Notes: a model not told the origin generated them from the sequence alone. DNA of 8,263 nucleotides from Candidatus Roizmanbacteria bacterium RIFCSPHIGHO2_01_FULL_39_8 (GCA_001789355.1 MFZI01000021.1:1-8263), one strand, 5' to 3'. Positions 1 to 6,751 are shown, counted from the first letter of the stretch. A program made the numbers and translations.

Positions 1-697
1 TAATTTTTTCGGCTATTGTGGTCCGGATGAAAATAGATCTCTCATACAGCATTTAAAAGAGAAAAAGGCCGACAAAGAAGTACAGTCTATACTTTCGGAA
101 TTCGAGAGTTTGTATTTAAATCTAAATTTGATCGCACATGAAAATAAGATCAGAAATCCTTTTGCTGCAAAAGTGGTCGAGGCATACTGGATAGGAAACC
201 CGCTTTTAACCCATATAAAAAATATAGATTACGTCTCACTACTCAAGGAAAAATTTGAATTGGAAAAAAAAATGGGTAATGAAGCGTTTTCTCGACTCAA
301 GTACAAATTTTTAAACAATAAACTTCTTCCGCAACACTCGTTCCACGTGTTTAATATTTTTAAAAGAACAGGAAATTTGGTTGTTAATCAGACTCTAGCA
401 ACAATGGATAGTTGCCGTATAAGTTTTGGACAGGTTGTTAACCCTGATTCGCTCTTGACGAGAAATGTTATTGTAAGAACAAAGCCATTGGAAAAAATGG
501 GTGGAAAATTACACTTGGGAAGGAAAACATTGAAATCACTAAGAGTTGATTACAGAGGAAAGATTTTTCTTAAAGAATTAAACGTTGGAGATTGGGTAAG
601 TTTTCATTGGGGATTCGTTTGTGATCTACTCACCGCAGAACAAGTGAAGAATCTCGAGTTTTATACGCAGAAAGCGATCGACTTTTACAATATATGA
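1..697 (+). CDS. DUF6390 family protein, hydrogenase-associated (5' end outside window)
   Basis: Function unknown. The reading frame is open from base 2, so the gene begins upstream of the window; the TTG at 110 is internal. The visible 231 residues start with a G-Y-C-G-P segment (residues 4-8), then a V-E-A-Y-W-I-G-N segment near residue 60, and an H-S-F-H-V-F segment with a downstream D-S-C-R-I-S-F-G stretch. From memory these match the DUF6390 family, which I associate with loci for nickel-dependent hydrogenases; that is recall, not a search. There is no signal peptide or membrane segment in the visible part, so it is probably cytoplasmic. Its TGA stop overlaps the ATG of the downstream hydrogenase protease (ATGA), implying translational coupling and a shared role, perhaps in assembly or maturation of the hydrogenase encoded convergently at 1067-2900. 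Family assignment is fairly sure; role is inference. Confidence 0.8.
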   Translation, partial: NFFGYCGPDENRSLIQHLKEKKADKEVQSILSEFESLYLNLNLIAHENKIRNPFAAKVVEAYWIGNPLLTHIKNIDYVSLLKEKFELEKKMGNEAFSRLKYKFLNNKLLPQHSFHVFNIFKRTGNLVVNQTLATMDSCRISFGQVVNPDSLLTRNVIVRTKPLEKMGGKLHLGRKTLKSLRVDYRGKIFLKELNVGDWVSFHWGFVCDLLTAEQVKNLEFYTQKAIDFYNI

Positions 698-1131
698 AAA
701 TATATGTTTTCGGGAATGAGTTAGTTGGAGAAGATAATTTGCCTTTACAATTATTACCCCAGCTAAAAAAAAGACTTCCCACGGTGAAGTTTATAATAGC
801 GGATCCTAATGAAGATTTTCCTCCCGAGGGTGAAAGAGATTTAGTCATTTTTGATACAGTGAAAGGAGTTAGAGGTCCAACTATTTTAAACCTCAATGAT
901 TTTGAAGCAAAAGGAAAAACGCCAGCCTCTCCTCATGACTATGATCTTTTACTCCACCTACTTCTCTTAAAAAAAGTAAAGAAGATTGATAGAGTAATCA
1001 TCATTGGTATCCCCCCCGTGAAGGATAGTTTCAAAATGGAGCAATATCAAAAAGAAGTATACAAGCTCATGACCACTTTACTTTCAAAAAGTGGCTCGCG
1101 CAAGACATACAAGGATCAAATGCCCGAATAA
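694..1131 (+). CDS. Hydrogenase maturation protease (HybD/HycI type)
   Basis: Predicted nickel-dependent endopeptidase that trims the C-terminal tail of the [NiFe]-hydrogenase large subunit after Ni insertion. The 145 residues fit the family (about 150-165). The N-terminus has the short beta strand and G-N motif (G7-N8) followed by acidic E13-D14, where HybD has its nickel ligand Glu16. Asp54 (V-I-F-D) corresponds to HybD Asp62, and His81 in S-P-H-D-Y-D-L corresponds to HybD His93. The strand V-I-I-I-G-I-P-P near residue 101 matches the family's core strand. In a hand alignment Asp14, not Glu, falls at the first ligand, with E13 alongside. The start is the ATG overlapping the upstream stop (ATGA); no Shine-Dalgarno is visible. 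The last 65 bp overlap the convergent large-subunit gene, so codons 125-145 are antisense to its C-terminal Ni-binding motif. Confidence 0.88.
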   Translation: MKIYVFGNELVGEDNLPLQLLPQLKKRLPTVKFIIADPNEDFPPEGERDLVIFDTVKGVRGPTILNLNDFEAKGKTPASPHDYDLLLHLLLLKKVKKIDRVIIIGIPPVKDSFKMEQYQKEVYKLMTTLLSKSGSRKTYKDQMPE

Positions 1132-2398
1132 GTTTTTCTACTTCCAGGATAATTTGTTCTTTTGGCGTATCTTTTTTTAGGAGCGACTCTAGCAAAATAT
1201 GTATGGACTTTTCCATCAATACTTGATTCTGCCCTGTGGGAACGATGATTTCTCCCTTTTGTACAATCCCATTATCGTCGATCTCATATTTGTGATAGAG
1301 AGTCCCGCGCGGTGCTTCGATTACTCCTACTCCAACTGACTGTTTTGGATGGACGGGGATCTTTTCCTCACTCGTAATAGTTGATATACCGTCGATGATT
1401 TCACTGCTTGTATCTATTACATGAAGGATTTCCAGAGCTTGAGCAAGATTATTATGAAAAAGATTGTAGGAGGGAAAGAGATCAAGATACATCTTTGTGT
1501 CTGCTTTTGTTTTGGCGTGTAGGCTTTTTTTATACAGGTTTATTCTCGCAAGTGCGCCTACCATCATAGTAGATCCTTTGTAGGTAAATCCTCTTGCGTG
1601 AGAATAGGGAATCACGACAGCTTCAACATGCTCGCTCATCCTTTCTTCAGGTAATATGTTTCCCTGCGAAGAAACTAGCTGTCCAGTCAAAAAAGAGTAG
1701 TCTTGAGACGACAGCCCATTAAATATGATGTTAGGGAGGGAAAGCGAAAAACTGGATTTGGCAAATATTTCTATCAAACGAAAGATTTTGGGGCGGACCG
1801 CTATGAGTGTGTCTCGTAAATTTTTCAACTCCTGAATATGTGGATAGGTTAGGAATCCGCCTATGGTAGGATACGGAGCATGTACTGATCTTCCCCCGAC
1901 TATTTTAGATAACCGGTTCCCTACTTCTTTTATTTCAAAGGTATCCTCAAGGAGCTGTTTTTGTAGGGGATCGTTTTCATCAAAGTCTAAAATAGAATTC
2001 TTGTTGTAGAGATCCGGTAAGGCAAATATGTAAAGGTGCAGTGCGTGGTCTCTAATAATGAGCCCGTTATAAATGAGTCTTCTTAATAACATTGTCTGAG
2101 ATGAGGGGATTATTCCCAGAGCTTTTTCCACAGTTTTTATCGAACAAAGAAGGTGGGCATTTGAACAAGTACCACAGATACGGGCAACAAGCTGGGGGAC
2201 TGCGACTGCGGGTTTACCCTGAATGGCTTGTGTATAAAAGCGTTTCCACTCGGATATACTAAATTTAAGATCCTCAATTTTTTTATTCCTTATTTTTACC
2301 TCAAGAGACGCTGATCCTTCAATTTTTGAAATCTCAGTGAGGTTGATATCAAAATTATCAGGTACGTCGTGCATATTATTAACAGGTTTACCCTTCAC
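1067..2398 (-). CDS. [NiFe]-hydrogenase large (catalytic) subunit
   Basis: Catalytic subunit that binds the Ni-Fe(CN)2CO site and interconverts H2 with protons and electrons. Visible hallmarks: K-I-E-G with Glu27 (proton-transfer position), L1 motif R73-I-C75-G-T-C78-S-N-A-H82, a G-G-R-S-V-H-A-P-Y-P-T-I-G-G segment (168-181), E-A-P-R-G (361-365), and L2 motif D428-P-C430-M-S-C433-A-S-H436. A seven-residue tail (F437-S443) follows His436, which is the expected proteolytic cleavage point. Length (443) and the motifs resemble group 3 cytosolic enzymes (HoxH, MvhA, HyhL types); the exact group needs a tree. It lies 7 bp after the small subunit on the same strand. The longest frame starts at GTG (2398) with no Shine-Dalgarno. 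An in-frame ATG at 2374 (Met9) is an alternative start, with only a distant GAAGGG before it. The stop is TGA. Confidence 0.93.
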   Translation of the reverse strand: MKGKPVNNMHDVPDNFDINLTEISKIEGSASLEVKIRNKKIEDLKFSISEWKRFYTQAIQGKPAVAVPQLVARICGTCSNAHLLCSIKTVEKALGIIPSSQTMLLRRLIYNGLIIRDHALHLYIFALPDLYNKNSILDFDENDPLQKQLLEDTFEIKEVGNRLSKIVGGRSVHAPYPTIGGFLTYPHIQELKNLRDTLIAVRPKIFRLIEIFAKSSFSLSLPNIIFNGLSSQDYSFLTGQLVSSQGNILPEERMSEHVEAVVIPYSHARGFTYKGSTMMVGALARINLYKKSLHAKTKADTKMYLDLFPSYNLFHNNLAQALEILHVIDTSSEIIDGISTITSEEKIPVHPKQSVGVGVIEAPRGTLYHKYEIDDNGIVQKGEIIVPTGQNQVLMEKSIHILLESLLKKDTPKEQIILEVEKLIRAFDPCMSCASHFLKVKWS

Positions 2399-2405
2399 TA
2401 AATAA

Positions 2406-2900
2406 TTAAGGTTCAGGGTAAACGAGTTGCGAGTTAATATATTTGTTCAATATGTTTAAAAAACCAACTTCGTCCATCGGACAACCGGGGACGTTTTCAT
2501 CCACAACAACGATATCTGAAAGTTTTAAGACCTTGTCTTTATACTTAAACTTCTCCAAAATGGATTGAATTTGCTCATGTTGCTTCGGATTGAAAAAATT
2601 CCTCTGATTCGACGGCGACCCGATGACTGCACAGGCTCCAATTGCTACCAATTTTTTTGACTTTTCCCGAATCTTCTTGAGTTTGACTTCCTGCGTATCT
2701 GAAGTAATAGCTCCCTCCACGAAAGCAAGATCCATAGGTTGTAGTTCAGAATAGGAGTCTTTGCGCAAGATCTTGGCGTGAACAAAGTCGATTTTTTTCA
2801 TCCAATCTCGGTAATAACTATTAAGTAGTTCGGTAAAGATAATCGTAGAGTCCTCGCAGCAGGTAAAAGTAAACCATCCAACCCTGATTTTGTCAGCCAT
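2406..2900 (-). CDS. [NiFe]-hydrogenase small subunit, short one-cluster form (20 kDa NADH dehydrogenase/HoxY-like)
   Basis: Electron-transfer partner of the large subunit, predicted to carry the proximal 4Fe-4S cluster. At 164 residues it has only the N-terminal flavodoxin-like cluster domain and stops where longer small subunits continue into two further clusters; in size it resembles HoxY, EchC and NuoB. The protein contains exactly four cysteines: C14, C15, C90 (in G-A-C-A) and C140 (in V-P-G-C-P-M-D-E), enough for one cubane. The usual C-x-x-C near the N-terminus is replaced by tandem C14-C15 followed by E-D-S, reminiscent of the tandem cysteines of complex I NuoB. There is no twin-arginine signal, so it is cytoplasmic. 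The ATG lies 6 bp from an extended -10 element, which suggests a leaderless mRNA. It is first gene of a small-large operon. No diaphorase or ferredoxin partner is visible, so the electron acceptor is unknown. Confidence 0.88.
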   Translation of the reverse strand: MADKIRVGWFTFTCCEDSTIIFTELLNSYYRDWMKKIDFVHAKILRKDSYSELQPMDLAFVEGAITSDTQEVKLKKIREKSKKLVAIGACAVIGSPSNQRNFFNPKQHEQIQSILEKFKYKDKVLKLSDIVVVDENVPGCPMDEVGFLNILNKYINSQLVYPEP

Positions 2901-2906
2901 GAATTA

Positions 2907-2915
2907 ATTGTACCA
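2907..2915 (-). promoter_or_regulatory. Extended -10 promoter element for the hydrogenase small-large operon
   Basis: On the - strand the sequence reads TGG directly followed by TACAAT (hexamer at 2907-2912), an extended -10 of the TGnTATAAT type. No good -35 is seen 16-18 bp upstream, as is common for extended -10 promoters. Only six bases separate the hexamer from the ATG at 2898-2900, so the expected start of transcription falls on or next to the start codon. This fits a leaderless transcript and the lack of any Shine-Dalgarno. Confidence 0.55.
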
Positions 2916-2919
2916 TTTT

Positions 2920-2928
2920 TGCTATCAT
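2920..2928 (+). promoter_or_regulatory. Extended -10 promoter element for the membrane-protein gene
   Basis: TGC followed directly by TATCAT (hexamer 2923-2928) matches the extended -10 pattern. The hexamer ends seven bases before the ATG at 2936, so transcription would begin at about the start codon. It lies back to back with the opposite-strand element at 2907-2915; only four bases separate them, so polymerase binding at the two sites should be mutually exclusive or competitive. No convincing -35 hexamer is visible. Confidence 0.5.
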
Positions 2929-2935
2929 GTAATTT

Positions 2936-3982
2936 ATGAGCTTGACAGAACTATCATACTATTTAAGGAAGTTTCTTCCTTTCGGAATTCTTATACTGCT
3001 CATCATTCTTATTCTGTATTATCTTGTTCAACTTGCGATACTATCGATTCAACCCGAACAAAAAACAAACATTTCACTGGACCCTGTTTTCGGAAAAATT
3101 AAGCCGCCAATTCTAGGTAAGACTACCTCTAGTGCGGGGTTGAATTACACGATTGATACATTGGAGGGAACTCCGATCACGGCCACATCCTCAGCAGATG
3201 TATATTTTTTACCCACTTCGCCGGTTCGATTTGGATATCGAGAAAAAATCTATTTGATGGCAAAAACGCTTGGATTTGATACTGAAGTGGTAAAACATAA
3301 ACTTGAAGGAAAAGAAGCCGTATTCAAAGACGAAAACCAGACCTTAACTATAGATATTACTAATTTTAATTTTACTTACGAGTATAGTTTTGAAAATCAT
3401 CCGGATATTTTTGAAGGAGCCCAAGCTCCAGATAAGACAATAAGTATATCTAATGCCATCGAATTTTTGAAAACGGTTGATCGTTATCCGGCAGAGCTGA
3501 CTCAAGGCAAAACAAATGCGATTTTAATTAAATACGATCCTGCATTGAGAAAGATATTCCTCACAAAAGAAGAACTAAGCGCAAATATGATAGAGATAGA
3601 CTTTTATCGTCCCGATATGGGATCATATATCGTTGTCTCTCCCGAGTATTACAATAGTCAAAATTATGTCATGATGGTGCAAAGTTCTTCCGGTTATAAA
3701 ATAGTGAAGGCACAGGTGCATTTTTACGAAAAATCTGAGGCCCAAATAGGCATATACCCCATCAAGACAGGAGACGCCGCTTGGCAGGCTCTAAAGACGG
3801 GAAAGGGTTGGGCTATTCAAAACCCAAACGTCTTGCGAGACGTGGTAATTAAAGAGATGTTTATGGGATACCTTGACCCAGATATCTATCAGGAATATTT
3901 GCAACCCGTCTATGTTTTTTTAGGGGAAAATAATTTTGTAGCTTATGTCCCTGCGGTTGCTGATGAGTATTTTATTGAGTAA
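2936..3982 (+). CDS. Single-pass membrane protein of unknown function
   Basis: Not recognised. The 348-residue product has a short N-terminal segment with R11 and K12, one strongly hydrophobic helix (about residues 13-37, rich in Leu and Ile), then about 310 polar residues expected on the outer face of the membrane. The absence of a clear cleavage site after the helix suggests a signal anchor. The outer part is rich in beta-prone stretches. Its C-terminal third contains A-W-Q-A-L-K-T-G-K-G-W (282-292) and then Q-P-V-Y-V-F (323-328) and A-Y-V-P-A-V (336-341). By eye this order is faintly like PepSY or YycH/YycI-type extracytoplasmic domains; that is a weak resemblance only. There is no catalytic signature. 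It is transcribed divergently from the hydrogenase operon and converges, with an 11-bp overlap, on the carboxypeptidase gene. A cell-envelope role is a guess from that neighbour and the topology. Confidence 0.85.
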   Translation: MSLTELSYYLRKFLPFGILILLIILILYYLVQLAILSIQPEQKTNISLDPVFGKIKPPILGKTTSSAGLNYTIDTLEGTPITATSSADVYFLPTSPVRFGYREKIYLMAKTLGFDTEVVKHKLEGKEAVFKDENQTLTIDITNFNFTYEYSFENHPDIFEGAQAPDKTISISNAIEFLKTVDRYPAELTQGKTNAILIKYDPALRKIFLTKEELSANMIEIDFYRPDMGSYIVVSPEYYNSQNYVMMVQSSSGYKIVKAQVHFYEKSEAQIGIYPIKTGDAAWQALKTGKGWAIQNPNVLRDVVIKEMFMGYLDPDIYQEYLQPVYVFLGENNFVAYVPAVADEYFIE

Positions 3983-4880
3983 GCGTAAGATAGTCCACGT
4001 TTACATTTAACCAATTGATAGCTTCTCTCGTGTCTTCGAATCGGTCGTCGCTCCGTAATATTACAATAATGAATTGGTGGCCGCTTTTTTGGTAAAAGCT
4101 GATGAGGTTTTCTTTTGCATTTTCTGTGTAGCCTGTTTTTAGACCTCCTATTCCCTGAATTTCGCCTAAGAGTTTATTTACATTAGCGAGGGTATGAAAA
4201 TATTGAAAGTCGATGTCAGATACCACGATTTCTTTCGTGCCCACGATTTTTTTTAAGAGAGGTTTTTGCAGCAGAGCACGTGCAGCAAGCGAGAGATCAT
4301 AGGGGCTTGTATATTGGTCGAACTCGTCCAGCCCAGCCGGATTATTAAAACGAGTCTCGTTCATCGAAAGTGCCTTACCTTTTTTATTCATAAGATCGAT
4401 AAACCTTTCAAAACCATAGTTGTCAGCCATAGCATATGCGGCGTCATTGCCTGAATGGACAAGAATACCATAGAGCAGATTTTCTACCGTGATTTTTTCT
4501 CCTTGAATTAGCCCCATAACTTGGCCATCTTCAAGGACTCTTTTGACGGTGATAATATCTTCCGGTTTATATATGTCAAGCGACACGAGCGCAGTAATCA
4601 TTTTGGCAGTGGACGCGGGAAGGAATCGCCCGTGTATATTTTTTTCAAGAACGGGGGTGAAAGAAGGAAGATCTACGATATATATTCCTTCCGCGGTAAG
4701 ACTGGGGACAGTGTTAGTCTTTACATAAGGGACTCGTGCTTCAATAAAATGGGAAACAGATTTTTCCTGTGCGAAAAGTCTTCTATTGTAGGCAAATAGT
4801 TTAATATACTCGCTCTCTCCCGGGTAAAAGAGAAAAAGAAAGGTAAAAAAAATAAAAAAGAAATAGAAATATAACTTCAT
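3972..4880 (-). CDS. D-alanyl-D-alanine carboxypeptidase (peptidase S11, low-molecular-weight PBP)
   Basis: Serine DD-carboxypeptidase that removes the terminal D-Ala from peptidoglycan stem peptides and so limits cross-linking; it acts outside the cytoplasmic membrane. All three penicillin-binding motifs are present in order: S90-T-A-K93 (acylated Ser90), S143-G-N145 and K248-T-G250. The segment F-N-N-P-A-G-L (178-184) is also typical of S11. The N-terminus is a Phe-rich hydrophobic signal or anchor segment (residues 3-19). The 302-residue protein ends soon after the catalytic domain, so the C-terminal beta domain and amphipathic anchor of PBP5 are missing and membrane attachment would rely on the N-terminus. 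The gene starts 17 bp after aspS on the same strand with no Shine-Dalgarno and is probably co-transcribed with it. Its last 11 bp overlap the convergent membrane-protein gene. Confidence 0.93.
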   Translation of the reverse strand: MKLYFYFFFIFFTFLFLFYPGESEYIKLFAYNRRLFAQEKSVSHFIEARVPYVKTNTVPSLTAEGIYIVDLPSFTPVLEKNIHGRFLPASTAKMITALVSLDIYKPEDIITVKRVLEDGQVMGLIQGEKITVENLLYGILVHSGNDAAYAMADNYGFERFIDLMNKKGKALSMNETRFNNPAGLDEFDQYTSPYDLSLAARALLQKPLLKKIVGTKEIVVSDIDFQYFHTLANVNKLLGEIQGIGGLKTGYTENAKENLISFYQKSGHQFIIVILRSDDRFEDTREAINWLNVNVDYLTLTQ

Positions 4881-4897
4881 ATGTTATTAGGGATAGG

Positions 4898-6745
4898 TTA
4901 TATTTTGGTGGAGAAATCCAATATAACGGGTTTTGTGACTCTTTCAAAATCAATATATTTCATGACGATAGACTTTGTATGTTCGCCTGCATTGAAGGAA
5001 ATATCTTTGTTTTCTCCTAATTTTTTATCTACATAAAACTCTACTTCGAATAAATTCCCGAAGGGTGGAATTGCTCCAATTTCAACTCCGGTAATTTTTT
5101 TAACCTCTTGTGGCGTTGCCATGCGCAGATCTTTCATTCGTCGGTCCATTTTAAATTTTTTCATGTCAACGCTCAGATGAGCCGGTAAAACTAACATCAA
5201 GGGTTTTTTATCACCATACATGATGAGTGCTTTTGCACCTTGAGTTAACTCTGTTCCTCTTATCTTTGCTGCGTCTTTTGACGTATATACAGGCGGATGT
5301 TCAAGTATTTTATATTGAATAGTATGGGAGTCGAGAAGCTCTCTTATTTGATCAAAAACCTTTTTATTTCGAGATTTTGTTTTTACCGCAATTCCTAGTT
5401 CAGCTAGTTGTTCTTGAGAGGCTTCAGATGGGGCCTCCATTATCGAAGTTCTTCCCCCACTTGTCAGAGGAAAGGGAATCACCTCTCTAAGCGAAGGTTC
5501 ATGAGCGATACACGTAAGGAGTCTATCGATCCCCGGTGCAATTCCTCCATGGGGGGGAGCACCATAAGACAATGCTTCGAGCATATGTCCGAATTGTTCC
5601 CAAACTTCTTCTTTTTTATAGCCCATGATTTCAAATACAGTCTCTAATACGTTAGGTTCATGAGCCCGTATGCTTCCTCCGCCAACCTCAAATCCATTAC
5701 AGACCAAATCGTATTGTGAAGTCAAAATTGACTCAATGTTCTGTTTTTCGAGGAGTTGCTGTTTAAAGGCAGGTAAAGGGGCGGAAAAAGGATTGTGGGT
5801 GAATGTCCAACCTCCCTCTTTCGTTTTTTCAAAAAATGGGAAATCAATGACCCAGCCAAATGCCTGTAGGTTATTTTTTTTGTCTTCCTCTGTTCTAAGA
5901 TCAAACTTATCGGCGCCAAACTTCTCCATAGCTTCCTTGTAGGTGAAAATGGGAAAGGGTTTTTGTTTGATTTTCGCTCCAAGTTTTTCAAATACTTCGA
6001 TAATCATTTGTTCTGTCATTCTCATAACATCTTCACGCTCGACAAAGCTCATCTCGATATCTATTTGATAGAATTCTCCATACGCACGGTCGGCGCGGGG
6101 ATCTTCATCACGAAAACATGGCGCAATCTGGAAATATTTTTCAATACCCGCGATCATAAGCAGTTGTTTATATTGCTGAGGAGATTGAGGGAGTGCGTAG
6201 AATTTTCCTTTTTGCAGGCGGGATGGCACTAAAAAGTCCCGTGCCCCCTCCGGTGTAGTTTTACTCAAGACTGGTGTATGAATTTCGATAAAACCATGTC
6301 TATAAAAATAATCTCTGGCTTCTTGAATGAACGATGATCTAAGAAGCATATTTTTTAGCATTCTTTTCCGGCGAAGATCCAAATACCGGTATTTTAATCG
6401 AAGCTCTTCATCGATATTAGATCCGTCGGAATCTATGGGAAAAGGAAGAGTCTTTGCTTTTCCAAGGAGCTTAAATTCGTTTACTTCCACCTCGATTTTT
6501 CCCGTTTTCATTTTCTCATTTATGAGGTTTTTTGGTCTTTCTTTGACGATTCCTTTTACATAGATGACGTCTTCGGGAGAAAGTGGCTTAAGCGATTCAT
6601 TGCCGACAATTTGAATACTCCCTGATCTGTCGCGAAGATCGATAAAAACAATCTGTTTGTGATCACGTTTGGAATTTACCCAGCCGTAGAGTTCGACTTC
6701 CTGTCCAACTTTATCTGCCGTTTGTTCTATGAATAATTTTTTCAC
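4898..6745 (-). CDS. aspS: Aspartyl-tRNA synthetase lacking the GAD domain, fused to a C-terminal YbaK-type deacylase domain
   Basis: Charges tRNA-Asp, and possibly tRNA-Asn, with aspartate. The OB-fold anticodon domain covers about 1-105, with His29 in R-D-H-K-Q; a His here is a feature of non-discriminating bacterial AspRS. Class II motif 1 is near 150-175, motif 2 is F211-R-D-E-D-P-R-A-D-R, followed by E-F-Y-Q-I-D, and motif 3 is G401-I-A-P-G-I-D-R. Bacterial AspRS usually carries a GAD insertion of over 100 residues after the D-K-x-D-L-R segment; here D279-K-F-D-L-R runs almost at once into W298-V-I-D-F-P-F-F-E, so it is absent. From about 462 to 615 there is an extra YbaK/ProX-like domain (G503-A-K505-A-L-I with the likely key lysine, G557-A-I-P-P-F-G563), a family that hydrolyses misacylated tRNAs. 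Start is GTG, chosen because it gives the expected distance to G-W-V-N; no Shine-Dalgarno. Expression appears T-box controlled. Confidence 0.95.
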   Translation of the reverse strand: MKKLFIEQTADKVGQEVELYGWVNSKRDHKQIVFIDLRDRSGSIQIVGNESLKPLSPEDVIYVKGIVKERPKNLINEKMKTGKIEVEVNEFKLLGKAKTLPFPIDSDGSNIDEELRLKYRYLDLRRKRMLKNMLLRSSFIQEARDYFYRHGFIEIHTPVLSKTTPEGARDFLVPSRLQKGKFYALPQSPQQYKQLLMIAGIEKYFQIAPCFRDEDPRADRAYGEFYQIDIEMSFVEREDVMRMTEQMIIEVFEKLGAKIKQKPFPIFTYKEAMEKFGADKFDLRTEEDKKNNLQAFGWVIDFPFFEKTKEGGWTFTHNPFSAPLPAFKQQLLEKQNIESILTSQYDLVCNGFEVGGGSIRAHEPNVLETVFEIMGYKKEEVWEQFGHMLEALSYGAPPHGGIAPGIDRLLTCIAHEPSLREVIPFPLTSGGRTSIMEAPSEASQEQLAELGIAVKTKSRNKKVFDQIRELLDSHTIQYKILEHPPVYTSKDAAKIRGTELTQGAKALIMYGDKKPLMLVLPAHLSVDMKKFKMDRRMKDLRMATPQEVKKITGVEIGAIPPFGNLFEVEFYVDKKLGENKDISFNAGEHTKSIVMKYIDFERVTKPVILDFSTKI

Positions 6746-6751
6746 AATTAT

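Noticed and set aside
110..112. TTG as start codon of the first + strand gene
   Set aside because: The frame is open upstream to base 2 and encodes the family's G-Y-C-G-P segment, so the gene begins outside the window.
630..896. Open frame on the - strand across the protease gene
   Set aside because: It lies antisense to a motif-bearing maturation protease, has Ser/Lys-rich low-information sequence and no supporting start context.
1012..1018. C-homopolymer that might signal a frameshift in the protease gene
   Set aside because: The frame is continuous and encodes the expected G-I-P-P segment on both sides.
1067..1131. A bidirectional terminator between the convergent hydrogenase units
   Set aside because: No hairpin with a T-tract is seen; the genes overlap and the sequence is explained by coding on both strands.
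2908..3102. Small + strand open frame overlapping the membrane-protein start
   Set aside because: It is out of frame with the 348-residue gene, starts inside the promoter region and shows no recognisable features.
5549..5556. G-homopolymer in aspS as a frameshift site
   Set aside because: The reading frame passes through intact, encoding G-A-P-P-H-G-G-I-A-P-G-I-D-R of motif 3.
5722..5991. Second - strand frame inside aspS, and several + strand frames within 4266-6563 and 7714-7914
   Set aside because: All are shadows of aspS, the carboxypeptidase gene or recJ, whose motifs account for the reading frame.
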